Positions 54,673 to 64,000 of a stretch of 64,000 bases of DNA are shown one piece after another. This stretch comes from Mytilinidion resinicola. Lineage: Eukaryota; Ascomycota; Dothideomycetes; Mytilinidiales; Mytilinidiaceae. A program made the translations under genes and the position numbers. Positions within the stretch are counted from its first letter, which is position 1; each line of letters begins with the position of its first letter. Where the stretch lies: positions 91,659 through 155,658 of the forward strand of contig NW_022985463.1 in the NCBI RefSeq assembly GCF_010093595.1, given 5' to 3'. The notes under the pieces were generated by a model that saw only the letters and a list, made by a program, of their open reading frames with translations, was not told the origin of the DNA and made no database searches.

Positions 54673-56851
54673 CTACAGTAAAACAACATCCTGTTTCTTT
54701 TCAAGCAATACAATCAGTGGATCATTCATCAAGCCGTGGAGATACGAGTCGCCGATTAGTTTATATCCTCCCTCGCAGCGCCGAAGTACGAAAGGCAGCG
54801 AACAATCATCAAAGAAACAAAAGAGATCGTTTTCTTGCGCAGTTGAAGGAACCCAGCCCATGAAGCCCGTTTTCGTTATACAAAATTTACGTCCAGGAGC
54901 ATATCGAAAGAATGCATTCTCGAAGGGTACGGCTACTGACAGGAGCTTGTTTAAAAGACCGAATTTGAATGATAGCTTGCCGTATGCTATAATAAATTGC
55001 ATGCCAGTATACATTAAGCCAGACAATCTTTGGATCATCTCTAAGATCGTGGCAGGCGATGGGTCTTGATTATTTCCAGGTTGCTGGATTATGGACGTGA
55101 GCTCTAGTAAAGATTCGTCCTTGCCAGTCGAGAAGGCTGTATTCCAGCTTTTGTAGGCCCATTCGAAATTTTGAGATGGCTCTTCCTCTAAGTTTTGCCT
55201 GTTGAATATGAGCGCACGCCAATAAGCTTCAAAAATCCCCTCTCCGGTAGGATACTCTCTCAACCTCATCGCTAGTTCCCAACACGAGTCTTCCCATTCT
55301 TCCATCTTTTTACAATAGTTTACAAACTTGTTTAGTTTGTTCAGTTTTGGTAAAGGCGTCGTGTACGGGGTCTCATGAATGACCGTTGCAATTTTGTCAA
55401 ACAGGCGGCCGTTCAAGGCGATTTGCTAAGACACAATAAACATTAGCCTCTACACTATTCGACGTGACCATACTTTGATGGGTTTTATTTTACAAGCTCT
55501 TGAGAGATACTTGATGCTCATGTGGATTATTAACGTATCTTACATTGTTGAGTCGCATTTGCCAGTTTGGTTGAGGTAGTGGTTCCAATTTGTATGGGTA
55601 ATAGCTTCCAGCAAGAGGAAGCATAATTGGGCCGCCGGGTGTCCAATCCGGTACCCAAGAAGGTAAGCTGTCACTATGGTGTCCCTGATCAACATAGGAG
55701 AATATCATAGGACCCCAGCTCTCTGGTTGCATCATACATCGTTTCGCAATTTCAACTTGCACTTCGGCATATGGCCTATCGTAGTCGATGAAAGTGCTGC
55801 TGACATCCGAGCTGAGGCCTATAAGAGCGTAGAATCTGTCTCGTGGTTCTGTAGCCTCGAAAACCCTGGTATTCATGAGTAGCTGACAAATCTTTGCCTT
55901 CTTTCCAAAATCAAACAAGGCTTTGGCAGCCCAAAGGTGCTGGACAGAGAATAAAACAACAGTATCCTCAAAGTCAGTTTCGGGTTCGGTAGGCTGAGGA
56001 AGCGGGATGTTGGCAGCAATCGCTCCGCCCACTTGATGGAATCTTTCATAGATTGATCCAATTGTGAGGACAATTGTTCGGTCGATGGTATGCGTCCCGC
56101 ACTGAATGATACATCCTGTCGCTGCGATGATCTCTTGGAAGATCCAAATGCGAGAGAAGTACGGGCGGTATAGAATTCTGCACATAGCCCCCCACTGAGA
56201 ACTAGACAAATCTGGTAGCCCAAGTTGCTTCACTGTATTGAAGCTGTAATTCACAAAGTCCTGGGGAGACTGCTCTCCGCACTGAGCAAAAAGCTTCCTC
56301 ATTCGTGAAAAGCCTTCTTCATCAGACTTCTCCTCCTCTCCTAGCCAACATACAACTAGGCTGGCTATTTCGTAGATCTGTTGCATTCTTCTGACCTGTT
56401 GTGTTTTCTCGGCGTTGTTCTTTTGATTGATACACACGGCATCCACCCAAAGCGGCTCTGTGCGACCGTCCCGACGAAACTGTAAAAGAGCCGAATGAAG
56501 ATTCTCACCGACAAGAAGTCGTTGGCCATTACAAGAGATCGTATGGATGGTAGCGGGGTCGCCCCAGGTGTACGATAAGGCAGTGTAGCTCGTATCACTG
56601 TTGAGTGGTCGGACTACGAGACTACATCGTAATGATACGTCGTTGCCCTCAGGTTCTAGCTGAATAAGGCATATAGAGTCCCCAGAAATCGATTCGTCGT
56701 ATAAGTAGTGTTTGAGTTTCTGGACGAGAGTGCTGCTCTTCTCTCCTTCTGAATCAGGATGTCGACTGCAAAGATGGGCTGCTTTGAGGCCGTCTTCTTC
56801 AGCACATTTGCAACAGAGTATTGTGTTCGACGGCCCGCAAGCGTTGGACAT
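54673..56851 (-). CDS. HET-domain (heterokaryon incompatibility) protein
   Basis: Second HET gene of the window, of the het-6/OR-like type. Exons are 55544-56851 and 54673-55425, with a 118-bp intron in phase 0, giving 686 residues. Residues 1-30 carry a Cys-rich cluster (CCKCAEED, HLC) that may bind zinc. The HET domain is at about 85-240: YTALSYTWGDP (90-99), LHSALLQFRRDG, LWVDAVCINQKNNAEKTQQV (134-153), MQQIYEIASLVVCWLGE and PYFSRIWIFQEI. The segment RDRFYALIGLSSDV and PSWVPDW are the usual features after the HET core. The C-terminal exon (KFCITKTGFMGWVPSTAQEN, DLFCFFDDCSLPFVLRRCEG) is the common C-terminal domain in this type. The reading frame is intact. It differs clearly from the HET gene at 32-34 kb, so they are not recent duplicates. 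Confidence 0.88.
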
Positions 56852-56891
56852 GTCTGTTTGACAACAGACACCCCAGATGATTGGATGAAGG

Positions 56892-57290
56892 TCAAACCTT
56901 GAAAGTCAGGGCTGAAGAAATGAGATTGAGAGGCGTCTTCCTGCTGGAAGGCTGAAAGTCACGTATGATCTTCAGCCTGTTCTTGGTGTATGAGGTATTG
57001 TGCCTTCGAAGGCTGGGAAGGTAGACCAAGTTGCGCCACAGCGTGGAGGAGCGACGGGCTCGCGCAAAGGAGGATGACGGCGGGTTTGAGGACGTAGTAG
57101 CCGCAGTCAGGAGTAGAGAGAGGGCATCAATGCGGTCTGCAGTTCGTCGCATGTGTTCAAGAGTCGCAGGCTGGTGCCGATGGACCGTGCGCGCTTTCGC
57201 TAAGCCCAATCGGTAACGGCTCGAGCTCCCCGCGACTTCAACACCATGTGTTTCAATCTGCCCTGAAACAACCGCCGTGAGAGCCTTCAT
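56892..57290 (-). CDS. Possible small gene, unknown (132 aa)
   Basis: An open minus-strand frame of 132 codons in the spacer before the second HET gene. It is basic and Ser/Thr-rich (RRTADRIDALSLLLTAATTS, SLRRHNTSYTKNRLKIIRDF) and could be a small mitochondrial-type protein. With no recognised family and its place between divergent promoters, chance is at least as likely. Confidence 0.25.
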   Translation of the reverse strand: MKALTAVVSGQIETHGVEVAGSSSRYRLGLAKARTVHRHQPATLEHMRRTADRIDALSLLLTAATTSSNPPSSSFARARRSSTLWRNLVYLPSLRRHNTSYTKNRLKIIRDFQPSSRKTPLNLISSALTFKV

Positions 57291-57585
57291 ACTGCACCTC
57301 TGTCTTCGTGTCCCATCTCCTCTTCTTCTCTCATCTCTATTCTTCTTCGTATGTGAATTCCACGCGTCCTAAGAAAGCTAATCCGTTCGGAGGATGATTT
57401 TCTGATCTCCTCACGGCAACACGGACCGCTGTGACGCGAGAGGCGCCACTTGGTAAACATTTCCTTTAAGAGGGCTGGGAAGTCCAATTACACTACTTCC
57501 AATCCCTCTTACATCCCACCTTCTTTCTCCTCTTAATTCATATCGATTTCCGACCTTTCTCAGCACTAGCATATCGAGAACCAAG

Positions 57586-59443
57586 ATGCCAAAGACACCA
57601 CGGAAACCCAAGGCTGCGAAGGAGGCCGAGAAGAAAGCTCGTACTGTGCCCACGCCAGTTTTTCTAAGGAATGTCTGCCGAGCTGCGGCCTTGTTGATTC
57701 TTGCTGGCATTTCTTCTCCCGTCTCACAACTCAGCCTATCCCCAGTCTACGGATCAATCCCATCATCATTGTACCATCAAAGGGCCATCACGGGAACAGC
57801 ATTACTAGCGTTCATGGCTAAAGGGACTCTGAAACGATACTTCCCGTCCAACATCAGCGATTACATTGCCATAATCGCGTACTGGATTCCAGTAATCCAA
57901 TTCTTTCTATTTCAGTACAGCTCTGAAATGGGACCCGAATATGGACCCCCAATCACTGAACTTGTCACCTATCTACCCCTTTTGTTTCTCTCCGTCTACT
58001 CCGCTGGCGAGTTGTTAGAGAGCATAGATCTGAGTCGACTCCATCTCACTATTGCGGAAATGGCACCTGCTGTAGGATCGTATGTCACGGTCACGACTAT
58101 ATCAAAGCTCTTTACATCCATCTTGCCACAATACATCGGAACCCATCTGACCTTCACTCGGCTCGGACTTCAGATGGGCATGGGATCAGCGTTAGCCTTT
58201 GTATCCCCGTCTCGTCTAATTCTTCTGGCTGTTCCGGCGATCATCCATACCATGAGAGCAAATCCGCATTACACATCCGAGCGGGGCGCGCAATTGGCAA
58301 ACAGCACACTGCAGACGCAGAACTTTACTCTATTGGATCGCCAGGAGTCTTTGACTGGCTATATCTCAGTGCTGGAAGGTCAAGACAGCGGATTCAGAGT
58401 CTTGAGATGTGACCACAGCCTTCTAGGCGGAGAGTGGCTTGTGACTACGGAAAGAGCTGCTCAGGGGCAAGTTGTACCCGAGCCAATATTCTCAGTATTT
58501 GCGATGCTAGAGGCTGTGAGACTTATGGAAATCGGAGACGACTCGCTAAAGATTGAGACGAAGCCTGATTCTCAGAAGAGCGCTTTAGTGATGTATGAAT
58601 TCCATCTATCACTTCAATGAATTGGCCCATCAAAAATACGATTCTAACCTACTTACAGTGGTCTTGGAATTGGTACAGCACCCAACTCGCTCATCTCTCA
58701 CAACATCAACACTACGATCGTTGAGCTCGACCCAGTCGTCCACCACTTCGCCACAAAATACTTCGATCTCTCCAAGAACCACACCGCCGTGATTGACGAC
58801 GCAGTCTTTTACGTAGAAGAAAAGTCGCGCTCAAACCCAGGCAGCTTCGACTACATCATCCACGATGTGTTCACCGGCGGCGCAGAACCAGTCATGTTAT
58901 TCACAGTCGAATTCTTCGAGGGATTGAAGAAACTACTAACCGAAGACGGTGTCGTTGCTATTGTACGTCCTAATTCTCTTCAACTGTAACATCTCTATAG
59001 AAGTCGCCGCCGTGCTAACCCTCCAGAACTACGCCGGTGATCTTTCCCTTCCCTCGACTCTCCTAATCCTCTCCACTGTCCACGCCATCTTCCCTGCCTG
59101 CCGCCTCTTCCGCGACAACCTCCCATCACGCACTTCCCAGCCCTCGGAGCCCGACTTCATCAACATGGTCGTCTTCTGCGCCAAGAATGATCTCGGGAAA
59201 GGTGGTGACGCCATCTACTTCCGCGAGCCCACGGAAGACGATTTCAGAGGCAGTCTCGCCAAGAGAGCGCACTTGATGCCACAAGCTAAGCTCGAGATCG
59301 ATTTCAACTACGAAGTTGATAAGGAGAATGTGCTGAAGAGGGGCGAGACGGCGGAACTAGAAGCGCATCAGAACAAGGGGGCAGTAAGTCACTGGAGGAT
59401 CATGCGGACGGTGTTGCCGGATGCGGTGTGGGAGATGTGGTGA
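57586..59443 (+). CDS. Membrane-anchored spermidine/spermine synthase-like protein
   Basis: Exons 57586-58592, 58659-58962 and 59027-59443 (introns 66 and 64 bp) encode 575 residues. A basic N-terminus (1-20) precedes about seven hydrophobic segments at residues 28-225. After that comes a spermidine-synthase-like Rossmann methyltransferase-type domain: SGFRVLRCDHSLLGGEW, the nucleotide-binding turn LVIGLGIGTAPNSL made across the first intron, VELDPVV with the acidic ribose-binding residue, YIIHDVFTGGAEP and LTEDGVVAI. Similar fungal proteins with an N-terminal membrane half are known but untested as polyamine enzymes. The aminopropyltransferase gate Asp corresponds to the D of IIHD. The role may be decarboxylated-AdoMet or AdoMet binding rather than true polyamine synthesis. 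Confidence 0.8.
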
Positions 59444-60565
59444 GGGAGGGAATCGGAGCTGAAATTGTGAAGGGTGCGAGAATGTTCTCTTGGCTTTACC
59501 TAAGCTGCACTTTCATAGCGTGGTATGTTTCAATCTCGTCAAATAAGCTCTAGTCTAATGCATTCGGATATCTCCATAATCAAAATTTCTATTCATACGC
59601 CGCCAGTGCCAGATGCCAACAGTCACTTCCCCACACTTCGTCTCGCGTACCTACCTAGCCCCAGCTGAAAACCCACTCAGCTTACCTGACTAACCCGACT
59701 CATCAGCCGCACCATTCACCCCCGATTTACCCGCCCAATCAGGACCCGCCAGCAAGTGAAGCGCACAATGCCCAGGCAAAAAAAAAAAGAGCAAGCAAGC
59801 TCAGATTTTCTCGCCTCGCGGAATCGAACCGCGGACCTTCAGGTATGATGTGACAATTACAGCCCGACGTGATAAACCAACTACACCAAGGCGAGAGTTT
59901 TACTATGGGAGGGTGACAAAATATATTAGTTTATATATGCGTATCGGGCTTCCGCCCAACCATCGCCGCATTTCAGACAAAATTCGTGATCTAATGACTT
60001 AAGGACGCAGACGAGCTATGGGTGTGTGCATGTAAGTTGAGCTGAAAACTACCAAGACCGATGCGTTTCTGCACTCTATGCATGTAAGTCGAGCTGAGAA
60101 CTGCCAAACTTAGTGCGTGCTGATTGGCCACAGGTCCCAAGGTTTCGAACCAGCAGCTACGCATATCCCACCACTCTCGTAGATGGATGATAATAGCGGA
60201 CAAACAATGGGATTGTCAAACCCCTTTGTCTCTCTTGTCCGCGTTCGCTTTATACCGTTGTGCGCATCCATTATCCCTTTGTCCTCATCCTCCTTTCGCC
60301 GTCATACTCATCCCCAACAATGCCTTTATCTCTCAACAAAGACTCATTCATCCTGCTTATTAGCCGCCCACTCCGCCATCATGGGAAAAGGTTCTCGAGA
60401 ATCAAACGCATACTGCTAACATACATATTTTCTTTAGACTCTAGCACGCTGGCCGTGCTACCTTTACATATACCGAGAAGTACACCGCTTCCAAACTATA
60501 CTCGATCGATAAGCTATATATTTAACTGTATCGCATTGTAAGAAAAGAGGAAAGTATTTTATATC
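59444..60565. other. Spacer with tRNA-Tyr
   Basis: Apart from the tRNA, no gene is seen. A partly repeated block (GTGTGCATGTAAGTTGAGCTGA / CTATGCATGTAAGTCGAGCTGA type, cut here for length) occurs near 60025 and 60080. Confidence 0.5.
59809..59895 (-). tRNA. tRNA-Tyr(GUA) with intron
   Basis: The acceptor stem CTCGCCT pairs with AGGCGAG. The anticodon stem TCGGG pairs with CCTGA, allowing one wobble. The loop holds GTA, with a 12-base intron after position 37; an intron is usual in eukaryotic tRNA-Tyr. The T arm contains GGTTCGATT. Confidence 0.93.
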
Positions 60566-62646
60566 ATGGTCGCCAATACTCGACCAAAGCGCGAGAACGT
60601 GCAAAAGCCGGAGCAGCACCGCGATCAGAAGGCCGAGAAGCCAGCCGTGGCGAAAACGGTGCCGGCTGAGAAGGTTAAGGCGGATGCGGTTGCGGATGCG
60701 AAAAAGGCCACGCATGTGAAGAAGGCTGCCGCTGATAAAAAGGCTGCGGCTGCGAAGAAGACTGAGGCCGCGAAGAAAACTGGGGCCGCGAAGAAGGCTG
60801 CGACCGCGAAGAAAGTTTCGAAGGATGGTACTGCTGTACCCTTACAGAGCGATGTTGTTGTTAGAGGTGAGCGAGATGGTACGGCTACAGCTGACCCTAC
60901 GCAACAGGACGACGATGCTACAAGTGGCAATCGAAATGCCGTCAATGATGACGAGGGGAATCCGGTTATCACCCCTGAGGGGAGCGATGCTCTGGTTGCA
61001 AATAGCCAGGCGGGCGCCGATAACGGTGGCGAGGGGGCTGCCACGGATGCGGATGTGGGAAGCGGCTCTGTGGTTGAAAAGGGCTCGGGGAGCGCCGTAA
61101 AGGTAGCGACGGTGCACCGCCAGCTGATGGATCCAAGCATAATGGTAAGAACAATGACAGACGACGACCAATGAGGAATGGCGGTAACAACGGTAAGCGA
61201 CCACGTCCCACTGATGGTGAGGATGACGAGGAGTGTCCTTCGAAAAGGATCAAGTATTTCTACGCCGCGCAGGCAAACACCATTGTCACAAATAGCGATG
61301 GTACGCGGCCGATCCAGCAGAACGAGATGACCTACGAGTGGACTGACGACGATCGCAGGAGGTTCGGCAAGGTACCAGCTTGGTGGGTTCCCGAGGAGGC
61401 TCCTGAGGGCAAAGGTTGGTTTACAAATCCGTTGCCACAAACCCACGGACCCGAGAGCGTGCTGGAACTGTTGTATGCCGATCCCAATGATCAGGAGCGA
61501 ACCTGTGAAGGTCGGTGGTGCTGGGGCAAATCTTGTCCCAGGGGAAATCGCGCATGCGACCATTCTCTCCAAGAGTGGCTGCAAGGCTGCGCAGACTGGC
61601 AAGAGAGATTAGAGATTCGCAACTCCGAAAAGCTCCGAATGGGATTCGCTCTTTACTCTAAACACAACTGGGAAGAAAATGACACCATAGGAGCGTACCT
61701 GGGAGAGATCGTGCCCGAGAAGCCGGAAGGCGCGAGCTACGTTATGACGCTGTCTATTGGGTCCATATACACCAGGAGATGTAGGCAAGACGGTTACACG
61801 CGGTGGGTTGGAGTCCCAGAAGGCAAAAGGAGAGAGGTATTCGTAGATTCCGAAATGAGAGGAAACTGGTCAAGGTTTTTGAACCACAGTTGTAAGCCGA
61901 ATGCCAGCATCTATGTGGCTAGGGTCGGGCATACTAGATTTGTGGCTATTCGAGCTGCGCGAGCGATTATGAAGGGAGAGCAGATAACGATTGACTACCA
62001 GGGAGACTACTTTACCACAGACTTCCCGTGTCAATGCGGGGAAGAAGGTTGCAAATATACCAGGGAGAAGTTGACCGATAAAGCGAGTAAGGATAAGAAT
62101 AATGGCAATCAGAACAACAGTGGGTCAAGAAATGGTAGGGGTAGCAGGCCAGAAAGGGGCTCTGGTGTGGGGTCAAATTATCCGCCATCTACTTCTAACC
62201 AGGCCAGAAAGCCGAAAAAAAGAGCTGCCAAGAAAACCAACGCAACGAACGGTGCACAAGCAGTTAATGGTAATGATGGTAAGCAGCCTGGCAAACCTAA
62301 AGCGACAAAGAAAGCGACGACGGACCCATCAATTATTGAAGAGTCAACCAAAGCTCCGAAGCCCAAGACGGTAAACAAGCCTACAAATGAGGAGGCTCCC
62401 AAGAGCGAAATAGCAGTCCTCAGGGCAAGAGCAACGGAGCTCGGGATAAAATTTAATAACCCAAAAACTAGCAGCAAGAGTCTCAAAGAAATGATTGCTA
62501 AAGAGGAGGCCAGGCTAGCCATGACGTCCGACACTGCAGCTTCAAATTCGAATCGCGTAAGTGCAGGTAGGGTCACCAAACCACGCAGCAAGTCACCCCC
62601 TAGAAAAGACAAAGGCAAGAACAGAGCGCCAAAGAAGCAGAAGTAG
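60566..62646 (+). CDS. SET-domain protein with histone-H1-like N-terminal tail
   Basis: Two frames overlap at ATGA (61171): 60566-61174, and 61171-62646. They are best read as one gene with a short intron, about 61097-61149 (GTAAAG...TAAG), joining in phase 0 to 675 residues; the exact splice sites are uncertain. Residues about 15-90 are Lys/Ala-rich with AAKK repeats, as in H1 tails, followed by an acidic low-complexity stretch. The SET domain follows: LRMGFALYSKHNWEENDTIG, GAYLGEIV, the catalytic RFLNHSCKPNA and GEQITIDYQGDYF, then a zinc-binding post-SET CQCGEEGC. A Cys-rich segment (CEGRWCWGKSC) precedes it. The C-terminus is again Lys/Ala-rich, with a SAP-like helix pair (IAVLRARATELGIKFNNPKT). 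It is probably a nuclear histone-lysine methyltransferase; the target lysine is unknown. Confidence 0.75.
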
Positions 62647-63731
62647 GTACAGAAATATTAGGGGCAGTATCACATCTTTCATAGTTTCGCATCAACAAAT
62701 TTAGACCAGCCTTTACTAACAGGAAACCAGTCCATCCCTTGATGCGCAGAGTGGCCGCACTTTCGTATTGATCCTTCAGTTAATTCTAGGCTACTGTAGC
62801 CGTGAGGGCCTCCCAGCGACTTACAGCTAAGGTCCGTCCGAGAAAATCAATAGGTACATTGACTTCAAACAACTCAGATATGTGCACACATTAATATTTC
62901 CCACAGTTCTATATAAGTCGTGTACTATGGCCACATCTAAACACTTAGAACAGCCCCACCAAAAAATTACGGTCGCATCGTCGCCATCGCGCCTAATTTG
63001 CGGAGAGCCTCCTTTCATAGCGTAACACAATTCCTTCGCCACAGCACCACTATCGAGCTCTTATCACTCCTGGTACCCATAAAAGGGCCCCATCCGAGCC
63101 TCAGAACCTCACTACTATACTAGGAAGTCGTCATCAACCTTGTGGCTGCTATCGCACGCAAATTCATGCGAAGTCGCCACGTCGATCGGTACCTCCAACC
63201 GAAGCGATCACCAATAGCGGTTAGTGCGAGACAGTTCCATACATCCGAAATATTCATTACGGTGTAAGTTAATTTACTTGTGGTAATCAAGTAAGCGAGC
63301 ACGCCAGCCCCATAACCATCAGGCCTGTGGCTGCGCGGAGCCCTGTTCTGCTAACGCTCGGAATATATAAAAATCCGACTCCGGAACAGTACAGCCGCTA
63401 GCGAATGCGGCTTCACCCTTACTCATTGTTGCAACACCATTTTGCTCCGGCCAGCAAGCAGGGGCACAAATGCGAGTCTTGGCATACCACGATTACGCCA
63501 CAGACCAAGACACGTCAGTTGCCACTGTACCAAAGAGTACTTCTATTAGAGTTTGGAGCCCCACAAAGAGTGTGGCCGGTGCGGGTCGGCACCCTCCCTG
63601 TCTATGGTGACGACATTGCATGCCAAATTGTTGTTATTACCATCAACATATCGTACAGGCGTGCTGATGCAGCATGATTAGTTCCGTATTTGCACTAGCT
63701 TGATTTTACAAGACAAAAGTGGGATTAAGGT
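62647..63731. other. Spacer
   Basis: No supported gene; short frames only. It includes the 3' region of the minus-strand TPR gene. Confidence 0.5.
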
Positions 63732-64000
63732 CTAATCTCTGTTCTCCATTTGCCACTCATTTAGAGCTTCAAGCGAAGTCTCTGTGCTAGGATGTTGAGG
63801 GCCAAGAATCTGCCTCTGTAGCTCAAAACACCTTTCCATTAATGAGATGGCCTCCCTGTTCCGGCCTTGAGACTTCCACGTATATGCTAGGTTGGCCATG
63901 CTGGTCAGCGTGTCTGGATGTTCGTCCCCACGCACCCTCGAGCTCGTCTCCATCACTTGCACCTCCAGCTCTTCGGCCTCATTCCACCGCCCTTGATTCC
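63732..64000 (-). CDS. 3' end of a TPR-repeat protein, likely NLR-type (partial)
   Basis: Minus-strand frame open from the window edge to TAG 63734-63732, about 89 codons. It contains two kinesin-light-chain-type tetratricopeptide units: GRWNEAEELEVQVMETSSRV then GDEHPDTLTSMANLAYTWKS, and GRNREAISLMERCFELQRQI then GPQHPSTETSLEALNEW. In ascomycetes such arrays are usually the C-terminal sensor part of NB-ARC or NACHT (NLR-like) proteins, but the upstream domains lie outside the window. Confidence 0.8.
   Translation of the reverse strand, partial: NQGRWNEAEELEVQVMETSSRVRGDEHPDTLTSMANLAYTWKSQGRNREAISLMERCFELQRQILGPQHPSTETSLEALNEWQMENRD

Noticed and set aside
57411..57710. Minus-strand frame overlapping the start of the spermidine-synthase-like gene
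   Set aside because: Shadow frame across the 5' end of a gene with clear domains.
61171..62646. SET protein as a stand-alone gene starting at ATG 61171
   Set aside because: Possible, but the frame is open upstream of that ATG and a short intron joins it in phase to the Lys/Ala-rich frame, so a single gene is preferred.

Overview
The window is nuclear DNA of a filamentous ascomycete (Pezizomycotina). Genes carry short GT-AG introns of about 45-120 bp. Two HET-domain genes, an RTA1-family gene, a DUF6604-type gene, an NLR-like TPR tail and a Tad1-like LINE with RIP-type C-to-T decay all fit that group. Class and species cannot be told from the sequence. I joined exons by hand, and most reading frames close exactly across the proposed introns.

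Layout. 2.2-9 kb: an intact ACS-type MFS transporter (2222-3953), two diverged tandem copies of an unnamed single-pass membrane microprotein (4768-5209, 6865-7281), and inositol-pentakisphosphate 2-kinase on the minus strand (7596-8813). 9-21 kb: repeat-bearing spacer, an RTA1-like membrane protein, a broken small membrane-protein gene, an 8-exon Baeyer-Villiger-type flavin monooxygenase (minus), a small conserved hypothetical and a secreted PLC-like phosphodiesterase. 21-25 kb: a long inverted repeat and a three-exon DUF6604-type gene. 25.5-31.6 kb: a minus-strand Tad1-like LINE with an 825-base assembly gap. Its 3' half is strongly AT-rich and its 5' half is nearly intact apart from a 239-bp insertion in ORF1.

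32-41 kb: a HET gene, a low-complexity hypothetical, a HAD hydrolase and a long spacer with a duplicated non-coding block. 41.6-43.3 kb: a secreted protein of four beta/gamma-crystallin-like modules whose linkers all carry Lys-Arg sites, the most striking gene here. 44-50 kb: two intron-containing tRNA-Gln genes with different anticodons, a doubtful small gene and a secreted DUF7029-like protein. 51-64 kb: a recently broken MFS gene, a CCDC97-like protein, a second HET gene, a membrane-anchored spermidine-synthase-like protein, tRNA-Tyr, a SET-domain protein with a histone-H1-like N-terminus, and the 3' end of a TPR/NLR-type gene leaving the window.

The genes do not form one pathway. Themes are transport and membrane lipid handling (MFS, RTA1, PLC-like), inositol phosphate metabolism (IPK1), nonself recognition (two HET genes, NLR-like TPR) and secreted proteins. 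Many spacers hold diverged duplications and inverted repeats, as expected of a dynamic accessory region.
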